NCBI RefSeq assembly: GCF_003687725.1
Contig: NZ_RDOJ01000002.1
Location: forward strand, 187,249 to 251,248
Reading direction: 5' to 3'
From: Faecalibacter macacae
GTDB lineage: Bacteria > Bacteroidota > Bacteroidia > Flavobacteriales > Weeksellaceae
Length of the DNA stretch: 64,000 bases
The notes below the pieces were generated by a model. The model did not search any database, was not told the DNA's origin, and saw only the letters and a list, made by a program, of their open reading frames with translations. The position numbers were made by a program, and so were the translations under genes. Of this stretch, positions 52,886 to 62,448 are shown piece by piece; position 1 is the stretch's first letter, and every line of letters starts with the position of its first letter.

Positions 52886-55800
52886 TTAAAATTGTAATTT
52901 AAGGTTCATACCATAAGTTCTAGTTGAAGGTAAAGATCCACCTTCTAAACCTTGAACGTTACCACTTCCTCCTGAAGCTTGTTCTGGATCGATATGTTTA
53001 TTATCTAATCCCCAAGTTCCTAAGTTTCTACCGAATGCAGAGATTACTACATTAGCAAAAGGTCCTCTGAATTTTTCTGGGAATGAATAAGATACCGTAA
53101 CCTCTCTTAACTTGATGTAATCAGCATCAAATACGTTTTGAGATGTTGGTCCTGCATAATAGTGTCCGAAATATGAATAAGCTGAAACATTAGTATCATT
53201 TTTTGTTACATTAGAAACAGTATATGTACCATCTCCATTGTTTACAACTGACCCTTTAACTCCATCAACTACAATCCCAGTCTCACGAATACCATTTGCC
53301 GCAGTTTCTTCTAACATACCTGAATACATACCAAACATATTAGTTACAGAGAAGTATTTACCTCCTTGTTGAACATCTACTAATGCAGATAAACTTACAT
53401 TTTTGTATGTAAAACTATTACGGATACCCATATTCCAATCTGGAATAATTGAACCTAAATTTTTAACTCCTGATGATAAATATAATCCATTAGCGCCTAC
53501 AACTTTATTTCCGTCAGCATCATAAATGAAATCAGTACCTCTAATTTGTCCATATTTCTCACCTACTGCAGCTACTAAAGTTGCTTTAAATGGAGCTGAT
53601 CCAATTGTAAGAGTTTCTAAATCACCGTATAATTCTGTAATTTCATTATCATTCTTAGAGAAGTTAACATTTACACCCCATTCGAAGTCATTTGTTCTAA
53701 CTGGAACGATGTTAACCATTGCTTCAATACCTTTGTTTACAGCCTTACCAGCGTTTAACATTTTTGATGTCACACCAGTTTCTGCACCCATTTGTACACC
53801 CATTACTAAATCAGAAGTTTCTTCTCTATAGTAAGTCACGTCAAAACCAAAACGGTTTTTGAACATTTGCATCTCAAGACCAACTTCAAAAGCTTCTTTA
53901 GTTTCTGGTTTTAAGAATTGATTCTTTTTAGATAAAGATGTTAAGAAATAAGGATCACCAATAAATGTAGAACCATTAAATGCATTGTTTTCGTAAACAT
54001 CTTTAATTTGTTGTATTGGTGCATCATTACCTGTTTTAGACCACCCAGCTCTAATCTTACCAAATTTTAACCATTGAGCATTAACTAATTGAGAGAATAC
54101 TAACGATCCTGTTACAGATGGATAGAAGAATGAGTTGTTGTCAACTGGTAAAGTTGAAGACCAATCGTTACGTGCTGTAGCTTCTAAAAAGAAAGTATCC
54201 ATGAATCCAAAAGATGCACTAGCAAAAACTGAATTTACACGTCTCTTCCATTTATTACTTGTAATTGAAGCTTGTTGAGCAGAGTTATTAATAGTATATA
54301 AACCTGGTACAATGAATCCACCATTTGTATTTGCTGATAAAGAAGTATACGTTTCGTGTCTTCTATTTACCCCTGCAAATGCATTAATACTAAAATCTCC
54401 CCATTTCTTGTCTAAGTGTAAACGACCTTCGTAGTTCATCTCAGTTTTATCACGAGTTGATTCTGAAAATCCAGCCTGAGCTTGAGATCCTTCTGCAACA
54501 ATTGAAGAAATATTTAATGTAGTGTTATCACCATAAATATTACCTACCGCGTATAATCCTGGTAAGATGTCGTATTTTAACTCAAAGTTTCCGTAAAAAC
54601 GGTCACGTTGATCTTTTGATGTGTTTTCGTATAAAATCCAGTATGGGTTATCTGAATATTTAGGAGTTGCATTATTCCAAGCAGTACGGTTCCAAGATTT
54701 TTGCTCTCCAGTAGAAGTTTTATAGTTTCTTAAACGACCATAATCTAATTGAACTTGTCCCCATTGATATAATTTTTGTGGAATTGAGTTATCACCATAT
54801 CCGAACTCTGGACGATTAAATCCATTTGTTCTTACATAAGTAATTCCTCCTTTTGCAGTTAATTTATCATTAAATTTTGTTGATAAATTTAAGTTTGCTG
54901 TTGTTCTCTTTAAACTTGAATTTGGTAAAATACCAGACTGATCTAAGTGAGATAAAGACATACGTGCTGATGTATTCTCATAAGATTTAGAGAAAGACAC
55001 AGAGTTTGTGTAAGCAATACCTGTTTTGTATAAATCTTTGTAACTCTTATTTGGTGTAGTCCAAGCTCTTGGAGTTAAATAATTTGAAGGATCTTCTAAA
55101 TCAAAAGCATCCCAATGTAAAACTTGTTGTCCGTCTAAACGAGGTCCCCAAGACTCATCAGCACCGTAATCTACAATACTAAAGTCTCTACCACCAATAT
55201 TTATTTGTTGGAAAGTTTCTTCAAATCCACCACCATACATCTGCTGTAATTTTGGTTGAATGTTCGTAGATTCGAAAGCAACACCTGTATTAAAAATAAT
55301 TTCGTCTCTACCTTTTTTAGCAGATTTTGTCGTGATCATAATTACACCATTATTCGCACGAGACCCGTATAATGCAGCAGCAGGACCACCTTTTAATACG
55401 TTTACAGTTTCTACATCATCTGGATTGATATCAAATGATCCATCTCCATAATCACGTCCACCTGAACCTGATTGTGTACTTGAAGCATTATAGTTTGAAT
55501 TATCCATTGGTACACCATCAACTACAATTAATGGTCTGTTTTCTCCTGTGATAGATCCAATACCACGTAAAACGATACGTGCAGAAGTACCTAATCCAGA
55601 AGGAGCCGTAATCTGAGCACCAGCTACATTACCTGATAAAGATTGTAATGCATTAGTTCCACGACCTTGAGAAATGATATCTCCTTTTACTTCTTGAGAA
55701 GCATATCCTAATGATTTTTTATCTCTTGTAATACCTAAAGCCGTTACAACTGCTTCTCCTAATGCAATATCTTCAGACGGTGCAAAAGAAACCGTATAAG

Positions 55801-56065
55801 AAGTTTGATCACCAACTACAATAGTTTGAGTAGGAAGCCCCATAGATTCTACGAAAAGATAGTCTCCTTTGTTTGCTTCCACAGAGAACGCACCGTTCTC
55901 GTCAGTGTAAACTTCTTTACCTCCAGAAGTTTTTACAACTGCGTCCATTACTGGAAGACCATCTGCGTCTTTAACAACTCCAGTAACAGTTTTTTCTTGA
56001 GCATACATAGAAGCACTTAATAGTAAACCTCCAAGTACAAACAAGTTTTTTAAATTTCTCCTCAT
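52886..56065 (-). CDS. SusC/RagA family TonB-linked outer membrane protein
   Basis: A 1059-aa TonB-dependent outer-membrane transporter. A signal peptide ending SASMYAQ is followed by the N-terminal CarboxypepD-like beta domain (about 22-100, GVVKDADGLPVMDAVVKT). The SusC plug follows, with SLSGNVAGAQIT, LRGIGSI and PLIVVDGVPMDN, then VNVLKGGPAAALYGSRANNGVIMITTK and the 22-strand barrel. It forms the transport half of a SusCD pair for an unidentified nutrient. No TonB box-independent regulation (sigma/anti-sigma) genes are next to it. It is divergent from rnhB with a short shared control region. Confidence 0.95.
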   Translation of the reverse strand: MRRNLKNLFVLGGLLLSASMYAQEKTVTGVVKDADGLPVMDAVVKTSGGKEVYTDENGAFSVEANKGDYLFVESMGLPTQTIVVGDQTSYTVSFAPSEDIALGEAVVTALGITRDKKSLGYASQEVKGDIISQGRGTNALQSLSGNVAGAQITAPSGLGTSARIVLRGIGSITGENRPLIVVDGVPMDNSNYNASSTQSGSGGRDYGDGSFDINPDDVETVNVLKGGPAAALYGSRANNGVIMITTKSAKKGRDEIIFNTGVAFESTNIQPKLQQMYGGGFEETFQQINIGGRDFSIVDYGADESWGPRLDGQQVLHWDAFDLEDPSNYLTPRAWTTPNKSYKDLYKTGIAYTNSVSFSKSYENTSARMSLSHLDQSGILPNSSLKRTTANLNLSTKFNDKLTAKGGITYVRTNGFNRPEFGYGDNSIPQKLYQWGQVQLDYGRLRNYKTSTGEQKSWNRTAWNNATPKYSDNPYWILYENTSKDQRDRFYGNFELKYDILPGLYAVGNIYGDNTTLNISSIVAEGSQAQAGFSESTRDKTEMNYEGRLHLDKKWGDFSINAFAGVNRRHETYTSLSANTNGGFIVPGLYTINNSAQQASITSNKWKRRVNSVFASASFGFMDTFFLEATARNDWSSTLPVDNNSFFYPSVTGSLVFSQLVNAQWLKFGKIRAGWSKTGNDAPIQQIKDVYENNAFNGSTFIGDPYFLTSLSKKNQFLKPETKEAFEVGLEMQMFKNRFGFDVTYYREETSDLVMGVQMGAETGVTSKMLNAGKAVNKGIEAMVNIVPVRTNDFEWGVNVNFSKNDNEITELYGDLETLTIGSAPFKATLVAAVGEKYGQIRGTDFIYDADGNKVVGANGLYLSSGVKNLGSIIPDWNMGIRNSFTYKNVSLSALVDVQQGGKYFSVTNMFGMYSGMLEETAANGIRETGIVVDGVKGSVVNNGDGTYTVSNVTKNDTNVSAYSYFGHYYAGPTSQNVFDADYIKLREVTVSYSFPEKFRGPFANVVISAFGRNLGTWGLDNKHIDPEQASGGSGNVQGLEGGSLPSTRTYGMNLKLQF

Positions 56066-56142
56066 CTGTTAAAACATTTTTAAAACTTATATAAACTTAT
56101 GATAAAGTTTAACAAGAACAAATTTTTTTTAAAACAAAATGT

Positions 56143-56150
56143 TAAATTTG
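56143..56150 (+). promoter_or_regulatory. -7 promoter element TAAATTTG for rnhB
   Basis: Exact TAnnTTTG match 17 nt before the ATG at 56168, supporting the shorter start. Confidence 0.5.
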
Positions 56151-56167
56151 TTAATAATATCAATAAA

Positions 56168-56764
56168 ATGGACAAAACTTTAACAAATCTTGAATTTGAA
56201 GTAGGTTGTGATGAAGCTGGAAGAGGTTGTTTAGCAGGTCCTGTAGTTGCAGCTGCAGTTATATTAAGTAAGGATTTTTCTAATAATATCATCAATGATT
56301 CCAAGAAGTTATCAGAAAAAAATAGAAATAATCTTAGATTATATATAGAGGAAAACGCTTTAGCTTGGGCAGTTGGAATCGTTTCACCTGAAGAAATTGA
56401 CAAAATTAACATTTTGAATGCAAGTTTTCTTGCAATGCATAGAGCATTAGATCAAATCAATGTTCCTTTAGATTTAATTGTTGTAGATGGTAACCGATTT
56501 AACAAATACAATGAAATTCCACACGAGTGTATTGTAAAAGGCGACGGAAAATATATGAATATTGCTGCTGCATCAATTTTAGCTAAAACTTATCGTGATG
56601 AAATCATGGATAATTTAGATGCTGAATTTCCTCAATACAATTGGAAGAAGAATAAAGCTTATCCTACAAAAGCACATCGTGAGGCTATTGCTCAATTCGG
56701 AACAACTCCACATCACAGACTTTCATTTAAGTTATTACCAGATCAATTAACTTTAGATTTATAA
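56168..56764 (+). CDS. rnhB: ribonuclease HII
   Basis: Cytosolic endonuclease that removes ribonucleotides from RNA-DNA hybrids. The metal-binding [11 protein letters not shown] motif is near residue 16, a second Asp lies in IVVDGN, and [17 protein letters not shown] follows. From the ATG at 56168 ([13 protein letters not shown]) the length is 198 aa, normal for the family. The frame is open to an ATG at 56099 but that lies upstream of the TAAATTTG box. Divergent from susC and followed by a terminator. Confidence 0.95.
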   Translation: MDKTLTNLEFEVGCDEAGRGCLAGPVVAAAVILSKDFSNNIINDSKKLSEKNRNNLRLYIEENALAWAVGIVSPEEIDKINILNASFLAMHRALDQINVPLDLIVVDGNRFNKYNEIPHECIVKGDGKYMNIAAASILAKTYRDEIMDNLDAEFPQYNWKKNKAYPTKAHREAIAQFGTTPHHRLSFKLLPDQLTLDL

Positions 56765-56778
56765 TCAGGTTTAAAATA

Positions 56779-56812
56779 AAAAAGGAGATTCAGATTTTGA
56801 ATCTCCTTTTCT
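56779..56812. terminator. bidirectional terminator between rnhB and coaD
   Basis: Stem AAAAGGAGATTCA / TGAATCTCCTTTT with T-rich right flank and A-rich left flank between convergent genes. Confidence 0.9.
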
Positions 56813-56831
56813 TATATATAATATAGTATAG

Positions 56832-57293
56832 CTATATTCTAACTACATCTGGAACTAAAATCGTATAGTTTCCTCCATTTCGCATAACATCTCTTACAAT
56901 ACTTGAAGAAATATAAGCTTTCCCCGAAGATGTTAATAAGAAAATCGTTTCGATATCGTGGTTTGTAATTGCACGATTAGTATGCGCAATTGCTTTTTCA
57001 AACTCAAAATCAGCAGGATTTCTTAAACCTCTTAAGATATAACTTGCATCTTTTTCTCTACAATAATCAACTGTCAATCCTTCATAAACATCAACTTCTA
57101 CATTATCAAATTTGGCGATAGATTGCGCAATAAATTCTTTACGTTGCTCTAAAGAAAACATATAATTCTTTGAAGAATTAGTACCAATTGCTACAATAAT
57201 TTTATCGAATAAAGGCGCTGCTCTTTCAATAATATCTAAATGTCCTAATGTAATTGGATCAAAAGATCCTGGAAAAACTGCTATTCTTGCCAT
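56832..57293 (-). CDS. coaD: phosphopantetheine adenylyltransferase
   Basis: Penultimate enzyme of coenzyme A biosynthesis, transferring AMP from ATP to 4'-phosphopantetheine. The 153-aa length is standard. The nucleotidyltransferase motif FPGSFDPITLGHLDII is at the N-terminus and the ISSSIVRDV motif near residue 127, with LRGLRNPADFEFE in between. It overlaps the ddl stop region by 13 nt, so ddl-coaD is a coupled pair. Confidence 0.97.
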   Translation of the reverse strand: MARIAVFPGSFDPITLGHLDIIERAAPLFDKIIVAIGTNSSKNYMFSLEQRKEFIAQSIAKFDNVEVDVYEGLTVDYCREKDASYILRGLRNPADFEFEKAIAHTNRAITNHDIETIFLLTSSGKAYISSSIVRDVMRNGGNYTILVPDVVRI

Positions 57294-58270
57294 GGTGATT
57301 TTCTATTAAGTGCTAATTCAATTTCACTATCCATTAAATCAGATAATTCAATTTTAGAATATGCTGCTTGTTGTGGAAAAATACTTGCTGGTGAAAAACC
57401 TGGTAAAGTATTCATCTCTATAAAATGAGGTTCTCCATCAACAATAATATATTCTGAACGAGAAAATCCTGTCATATTTAAAGAAGTATACGCACGTTTT
57501 GCAACTTCTTCTACTCTTTTCGTTACTTCGTCAGAAATACGAGCTGGTGTTATTTCTTGAGATTTCCCTTCATATTTAGCTTCATAATCAAAGAATTCAT
57601 TTTCAGAAACTATTTCCGTAATTCCGACAACTTTAGTTTCTCCTTGGTAATTTAAAACTCCAACTGAAACTTCAGTACCGTCTAAAAACGATTCAATTAA
57701 AACCTCTTTATCTTCTGCAAAAGCTTTATCTAAAGCAGCTGCAAATTCATCAGCAACTGAAACTTTAGAAATTCCTAAAGAAGAACCTGAACGATTTGGC
57801 TTAACAAAACAAGGTAAACCAACATTAGCAATGATATCTTTAATAGAATAATTTGTTCCTTTTTGGATATAAACCGATTTTGCGTGCGGAATTCCATATT
57901 TACTTAGTGCAGCAATACAATCTTTTTTATTGAATGTTAATGCTGATTGATAAAATGGACATCCAGTATATGGTAAACCAATTAACTCAAAATAAGCTTG
58001 TAAATACCCATCTTCACCTGGTGTACCATGAATTGTATTAAACACAACATCAAAATTTTGTTTAACACCATCTTTTATATAACTAAAATCTTCTTTATTA
58101 ATTGGGAATTTTTCAGCATCAATTTCAGCAAACCAACCTTCTTTTAAAATACGAACACGTGTTCTATTGTACTTTTCAGCATTTAAACTTGCGTAGATTA
58201 ATTCGCAACTTTTCAATGAAATAACGCTTTCATCTGAATAACCTCCTGCGACTACTGCTACTCTTAACAT
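57281..58270 (-). CDS. ddl: D-alanine--D-alanine ligase
   Basis: Cytosolic ATP-grasp enzyme making the D-Ala-D-Ala dipeptide of peptidoglycan precursors. The 329-aa length is normal. Motifs include VVAGGYSDESVISLKS at the N-terminus, FNTIHGTPGEDG, CFVKPNRSGSSLGISKV, and the C-terminal HFIEMNTLPGFSPASIFPQQ. The gene precedes and overlaps coaD, and is divergent from the PASTA protein gene with a TATATTTG box on each side. Confidence 0.97.
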   Translation of the reverse strand: MLRVAVVAGGYSDESVISLKSCELIYASLNAEKYNRTRVRILKEGWFAEIDAEKFPINKEDFSYIKDGVKQNFDVVFNTIHGTPGEDGYLQAYFELIGLPYTGCPFYQSALTFNKKDCIAALSKYGIPHAKSVYIQKGTNYSIKDIIANVGLPCFVKPNRSGSSLGISKVSVADEFAAALDKAFAEDKEVLIESFLDGTEVSVGVLNYQGETKVVGITEIVSENEFFDYEAKYEGKSQEITPARISDEVTKRVEEVAKRAYTSLNMTGFSRSEYIIVDGEPHFIEMNTLPGFSPASIFPQQAAYSKIELSDLMDSEIELALNRKSPWQE

Positions 58271-58290
58271 GATTAAAAATTAAATTTATT

Positions 58291-58298
58291 CAAATATA
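58291..58298 (-). promoter_or_regulatory. -7 element TATATTTG for ddl-coaD
   Basis: CAAATATA on the plus strand reads TATATTTG toward ddl, about 20 nt upstream of its ATG. Confidence 0.5.
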
Positions 58299-58334
58299 GA
58301 ACTTTGATAATAATCATTAATATTATTTTTAAAC

Positions 58335-58342
58335 TATATTTG
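58335..58342 (+). promoter_or_regulatory. -7 element TATATTTG for the PASTA protein-rluD unit
   Basis: Exact TAnnTTTG match 19 nt upstream of the ATG. No -33 TTG at 17-23 nt; one lies 28 nt away. Confidence 0.5.
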
Positions 58343-58361
58343 TACGTTATTAATTAGTACA

Positions 58362-59312
58362 ATGAATTCAGTAAAATCAATTCTTAAAGTCGTGCTTAAC
58401 GCAATTATAGTTGCAGCACTTTCTTACGGATTATACTATTTTGTATTCAATATTTGGTTATCAAGCTACACAAACCACGGAGAATCTGTGGAAGTACCTA
58501 ACTTATCAAGTATGAGTATACAACAAGCTACACAAACTTTAGACGAGTTAGGTTTAACTTACGAAGTTGACTCTGTTAACTTTGATCCAAAGATGAAACC
58601 TTACTCTATAATCGATTTTTATCCAAATTCACTTTCTAAAGTAAAAGAGGGTCGTCGTATTTTTATAAAAGCCAATCCAAAAACTTATCGTCCTGTTGAA
58701 TTACCAGATTTAGTCGGTAAATCTAAGCGTTTAGCTTTTACTCAATTAGATATTTCTGGATTAAAAATTGGTAATATTATTTATGAACCAGATTTAGCTA
58801 AAGACGCAGTTTTAAAAATATTATATAAAGGACAAATTATTAAACCTGGTACAGTTTTACCACGTTTTGCAGTTGTAGATTTAGTTCTTGGACGCGGTAT
58901 GTTAACAGGAGTTAGAACTCCTAACTTAGTTGGTTTAGATATAACATCAGCTAAGAACAGTATTAAAGAAAACTTCTTCGAATTAGGGCAAATTAAATTT
59001 ATTGGTAGCTCACAAGACACAATTGGAGCAAGAGTTGTATACCAATTCCCATTCGGTGGAGATGCTTACGATCAAGGTCAACCAATCGATATTTGGTTAT
59101 CAAACAAAACAATGAGCGAGATTAAAAATCAGCTAAAAATGTTAGACCGAGAGTACAAAAAATTTGACGAAGACACGATTCAAGGGAATCAATACCTTGA
59201 TATGTTAAATAAAAATAATCCTCAGCCTAAAGTGGAAGAAATTAAAGTAGAAGCATCTACTTCAACAGCTCCACAAGCACCAAAGGTTTCTGAAGAGATT
59301 ATTATCGAATAA
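58362..59312 (+). CDS. PASTA domain-containing membrane protein
   Basis: A 316-aa protein with a short cytoplasmic N-terminus, one membrane helix (about residues 10-33) and three PASTA domains (about 42-110, 113-185 and 187-258), marked by VEVPNLSSMSIQQA, VELPDLVGKSKRLA and VRTPNLVGLDITSA. A Lys/Glu-rich C-terminal tail follows. PASTA domains bind peptidoglycan stem peptides, but here there is no kinase or penicillin-binding domain. Its function is unknown, probably cell-wall sensing or septal localisation. It is followed 8 nt later by rluD. Confidence 0.9.
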   Translation: MNSVKSILKVVLNAIIVAALSYGLYYFVFNIWLSSYTNHGESVEVPNLSSMSIQQATQTLDELGLTYEVDSVNFDPKMKPYSIIDFYPNSLSKVKEGRRIFIKANPKTYRPVELPDLVGKSKRLAFTQLDISGLKIGNIIYEPDLAKDAVLKILYKGQIIKPGTVLPRFAVVDLVLGRGMLTGVRTPNLVGLDITSAKNSIKENFFELGQIKFIGSSQDTIGARVVYQFPFGGDAYDQGQPIDIWLSNKTMSEIKNQLKMLDREYKKFDEDTIQGNQYLDMLNKNNPQPKVEEIKVEASTSTAPQAPKVSEEIIIE

Positions 59313-59320
59313 AAAAAATA

Positions 59321-60418
59321 ATGACGGAAGATTTAGAATTAGACGAATTATTCGAACAAGATAACAATAAACTATACGAACATTTTTCAATAACGGTTGA
59401 CAAAGGTCAATCGTTATTGCGTATAGATAAGTTCTTAATGGTTCGTATAGAAAATGCAACAAGAAACAAAATTCAGCAAGCAGCTGAAAACGGAAATATT
59501 TTAGTGAATAACGAACCGGTAAAATCAAACTATAAGGTAAAACCAGGTGATTTTATTCAAATTATGCTAGAAACTCCTCCTCGTGAGAATGAAGTAATAG
59601 CAGAAGATATTCCATTACGTATTGTTTACGAAGACGACCAAGTTGTTGTCATCGATAAAGAACCAGGAATGGTTGTGCACCCAGGACATGGAAATTACAC
59701 AGGAACTTTAGTTAACGCTTTAAAATTCCATTTTGATAATTTACCTTCGATGTCAGATCAGATGGAACGTCCAGGTTTAGTTCACCGTATTGATAAAGAT
59801 ACTTCTGGTTTATTAGTTATTGCTAAAACAGAAGTTGCTATGACTTCTTTAGCAGAACAATTTGCAAACCACACAACAGATCGTTTATACAACGCTATTG
59901 TTTGGGGAGTTGTTGCCGAAGATAAAGGAACAATTACTGGTCATATTGGTCGTCACTTAAAAGATCGTATGCAAATGGCTGTTTTCCCTGACGGGGATCA
60001 AGGTAAACACGCCGTTACACACTACCAAGTAATTGAGAATTTCTCTTACGTTACTTTAGTAGAATGTAAATTAGAAACTGGTCGTACACACCAAATTCGT
60101 GCGCATTTTAAACATATTGGACATCCTTTATTTAATGATGCTCGTTACGGTGGAGATCGTATTTTAAAAGGAACAACATTTAACAAATACAAACAATTTG
60201 TAGATAACTGTTTCGCAGCATGTCCAAGACAAGCCTTACACGCTCGTACACTTGGATTTGATCACCCAACAACAGGAGAAAGATTATCTTTCGAATCGCC
60301 ATTACCAGCAGATATTGTTGATGTAATTGAACGTTGGAGAAACTACTCTGTCAATTCAGTTCACGCACAAGAACCGGATGAACCAATTGATAGAAATGCA
60401 AAAGAATTAAAAGATTAA
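59321..60418 (+). CDS. rluD: RluD-type 23S rRNA pseudouridine synthase
   Basis: RluA-family pseudouridine synthase of 365 aa. An acidic N-terminal extension (about 1-20) leads to the S4 RNA-binding domain (RIDKFLMVRIENATRNKIQ, about 43-90). The catalytic domain carries the nucleophile Asp in HRIDKDTSGLLVIAKT and GRTHQIRAHF. It modifies helix 69 uridines of 23S rRNA in RluD relatives; the exact targets here are inferred. It is co-transcribed with the PASTA gene and ends in a terminator. Confidence 0.92.
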   Translation: MTEDLELDELFEQDNNKLYEHFSITVDKGQSLLRIDKFLMVRIENATRNKIQQAAENGNILVNNEPVKSNYKVKPGDFIQIMLETPPRENEVIAEDIPLRIVYEDDQVVVIDKEPGMVVHPGHGNYTGTLVNALKFHFDNLPSMSDQMERPGLVHRIDKDTSGLLVIAKTEVAMTSLAEQFANHTTDRLYNAIVWGVVAEDKGTITGHIGRHLKDRMQMAVFPDGDQGKHAVTHYQVIENFSYVTLVECKLETGRTHQIRAHFKHIGHPLFNDARYGGDRILKGTTFNKYKQFVDNCFAACPRQALHARTLGFDHPTTGERLSFESPLPADIVDVIERWRNYSVNSVHAQEPDEPIDRNAKELKD

Positions 60419-60432
60419 TTCTATATATTTTG

Positions 60433-60463
60433 AAAAGCACTTCTTTTTGAGGTGCTTTTATTT
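60433..60463 (+). terminator. terminator after rluD
   Basis: Stem AAAAGCACTTC / GAGGTGCTTTT (one G-U) with T-rich downstream sequence. Confidence 0.85.
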
Positions 60464-60513
60464 CTTTAATTAATCAGATTAATACAACAATACTGATTAA
60501 CAAATTTTCAATA

Positions 60514-61740
60514 ATGAAATTCACTGAATTAAATATAATCGAACCAATTTTAAAGTCTATTGAAGAAGCTGGTTATACAGAACCAACTGATATTCAAAGA
60601 CAATCTATTCCTTTAGTTTTAGAAGGAAATGACATTATTGGTTGCGCACAAACAGGAACTGGAAAAACAGCATCTTTTGCAATTCCAATTCTACAAAATT
60701 TAACAAATACGCCAAGTAAAGGCAGAAAAGTTAGAACATTAATTTTAACGCCAACGCGTGAATTAGCGATTCAAATCAACGATAGTTTTAAATTATATGG
60801 TAAACATTTATCATTAAAACACATGGCTATTTTTGGTGGTGTTAATCAAAATCCACAAATCAATGCAATTAAAAATGGTGTTGATATTTTAATTGCTACT
60901 CCAGGTCGTTTATTGGATTTAATCGGACAAGGTCATTTAAAAATTAATCAAATTGAGATTTTTGTTTTAGATGAGGCTGATCGTATGTTAGATATGGGAT
61001 TTGTTCACGAAATCAAAAAGATTTTAGAAATCATCCCAAATCAAAGACAATCGTTGTTTTTCTCGGCTACAATGCCAAAGAACATTCGTAAATTTTCTCA
61101 TACTGTTTTAAATCGTCCAAAAGAAGTTAGTGTAACTCCTGTTTCTTCGACTGCTGAAACGGTTGAACAATTTGTTTACCATGTTGATAAAGACATGAAA
61201 GTTGCTTTATTGGTTAGCATTTTAAAAGAAAATCCAGACGATAGAACTTTAATATTTACACGTACAAAACACGGTGCAAATCGACTAGTTCGTCATTTGG
61301 AAAAAGCTGGAATTCCTTCTGCTGCAATCCATGGTGATAAATCTCAAAATGCGCGTCAAAAAGCTTTAAATAACTTCAAAGACGAAACGTTAAAAGTTTT
61401 GATTGCGACGGATATTGCTGCGCGTGGAATCGACATTGATCAATTACCTTATGTAATCAACTACGAATTACCAAACGTGCCTGAAACATATGTTCACCGT
61501 ATTGGTCGTACTGGTCGTGCAGGTCGCGAAGGAAAAGCTATTTCTTTATGTGCTGCAGACGAAAAAGGTGATTTAATGAACATCGAAAAGCTAATTGGAG
61601 CTTACGTTACAAATATTAAGACACCTAAAGAATTCCATAAAAAAGCAGAAACCGATGCAAAAGCGAAAAGTAAATCAAACGATTTTATCGCGAAAAAGCA
61701 ATTTTTCAAAAAGAAAAATGAAAGAGGAAGAAGACGTTAA
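60514..61740 (+). CDS. DEAD-box RNA helicase (RhlE-like)
   Basis: A 408-aa ATP-dependent RNA helicase. All canonical motifs are seen: Q-motif near residue 25, motif I AQTGTGKT, Ia PTRELA, Ib TPGR, II DEAD, III SAT, V TDIAARGIDI and VI HRIGRTGRAGR. A short basic tail (KKQFFKKKNERGRRR) replaces the long C-terminal extensions of DeaD, which favours an RhlE-type assignment. Likely in ribosome assembly or RNA turnover. It is monocistronic between two terminators. Confidence 0.93.
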   Translation: MKFTELNIIEPILKSIEEAGYTEPTDIQRQSIPLVLEGNDIIGCAQTGTGKTASFAIPILQNLTNTPSKGRKVRTLILTPTRELAIQINDSFKLYGKHLSLKHMAIFGGVNQNPQINAIKNGVDILIATPGRLLDLIGQGHLKINQIEIFVLDEADRMLDMGFVHEIKKILEIIPNQRQSLFFSATMPKNIRKFSHTVLNRPKEVSVTPVSSTAETVEQFVYHVDKDMKVALLVSILKENPDDRTLIFTRTKHGANRLVRHLEKAGIPSAAIHGDKSQNARQKALNNFKDETLKVLIATDIAARGIDIDQLPYVINYELPNVPETYVHRIGRTGRAGREGKAISLCAADEKGDLMNIEKLIGAYVTNIKTPKEFHKKAETDAKAKSKSNDFIAKKQFFKKKNERGRRR

Positions 61741-61758
61741 ACAACTTCTTACAATATA

Positions 61759-61790
61759 AAAAAGCACTTCAATCGAAGTGCTTTTTCTAT
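61759..61790. terminator. terminator between the DEAD-box helicase and the convergent beta-barrel gene
   Basis: Perfect 12-bp stem AAAAAGCACTTC / GAAGTGCTTTTT with AATC loop. Its stem resembles that of the rluD terminator. Confidence 0.92.
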
Positions 61791-62414
61791 TTATTTTATT
61801 TTGTAACTGATTCCTATTCCAACACTAAAATTTTTGATATATGAATATTCACTAAATTTTGTAATTCCCAAATCTGCTCTAAGACCTACATCTAATTTTT
61901 CATTAAGCTCATAACCGCCACCAAAGGCTATTGAAAATTGTAAGTTGTTAATATCTTCTAACTTACCTTCTATTTTAAGAATTTCATTAAATTTATCTTC
62001 CATCTTACCTTTTACTGAAATCAAATAAGCTAATTGAGGACCTAGTTCTACATAAATTTTACTTGGTTGATATCTTAATAAAAGTGGTAACTTTATTTGA
62101 TTTGTTTTATAATATTCATCAAACCTTGGGCGAGTACTTTCTGAATTTTCTATTCCTCCAAAATATTCTACTGTGGAAATATTTACATTATTAAATTGTT
62201 CATAAGAATAAAATAATTCTGGCTGTAAACTAAATCCATTTTTCATTTGAAGATTATAAAAACCTCCTATATAAAAACCAAACCTATTTTGATTATCGCC
62301 AATTTGAGCATCTTCAATCCCTGTTGTTTGGCCACCTAATTTAATTGAAAATTCGTGCTGAGCATAATTTAAAGTACTAAGAAATAATGTAGTTAGTGCG
62401 AGTAATAATTTCAT
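61791..62414 (-). CDS. outer membrane beta-barrel protein (porin family)
   Basis: A 207-aa exported protein. A signal peptide (MKLLLALTTLFLSTLNYAQ) is followed by alternating beta strands (FGFYIGGFYNLQ, LQPELFYSYEQF, LKLPLLLRYQPSKIYVELGPQ, FSIAFGGGYELNE, LDVGLRADLG) and C-terminal GIGISYKIK. The QIKLPLLLRYQPS block is typical of PorT/OMP_b-brl_2 proteins. Its upstream sequence contains a TACATTTG -7 box rather than the sigma-54-like element of the 42-44 kb barrels. Function unknown. Confidence 0.82.
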   Translation of the reverse strand: MKLLLALTTLFLSTLNYAQHEFSIKLGGQTTGIEDAQIGDNQNRFGFYIGGFYNLQMKNGFSLQPELFYSYEQFNNVNISTVEYFGGIENSESTRPRFDEYYKTNQIKLPLLLRYQPSKIYVELGPQLAYLISVKGKMEDKFNEILKIEGKLEDINNLQFSIAFGGGYELNEKLDVGLRADLGITKFSEYSYIKNFSVGIGISYKIK

Positions 62415-62430
62415 TTTAAGTGTTTATTAA

Positions 62431-62438
62431 CAAATGTA
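62431..62438 (-). promoter_or_regulatory. -7 element TACATTTG for the beta-barrel gene
   Basis: CAAATGTA on the plus strand reads TACATTTG toward the gene, 16 nt upstream of its ATG and overlapping the end region of the upstream symporter gene. Confidence 0.45.
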
Positions 62439-62448
62439 TAAAATAAAA

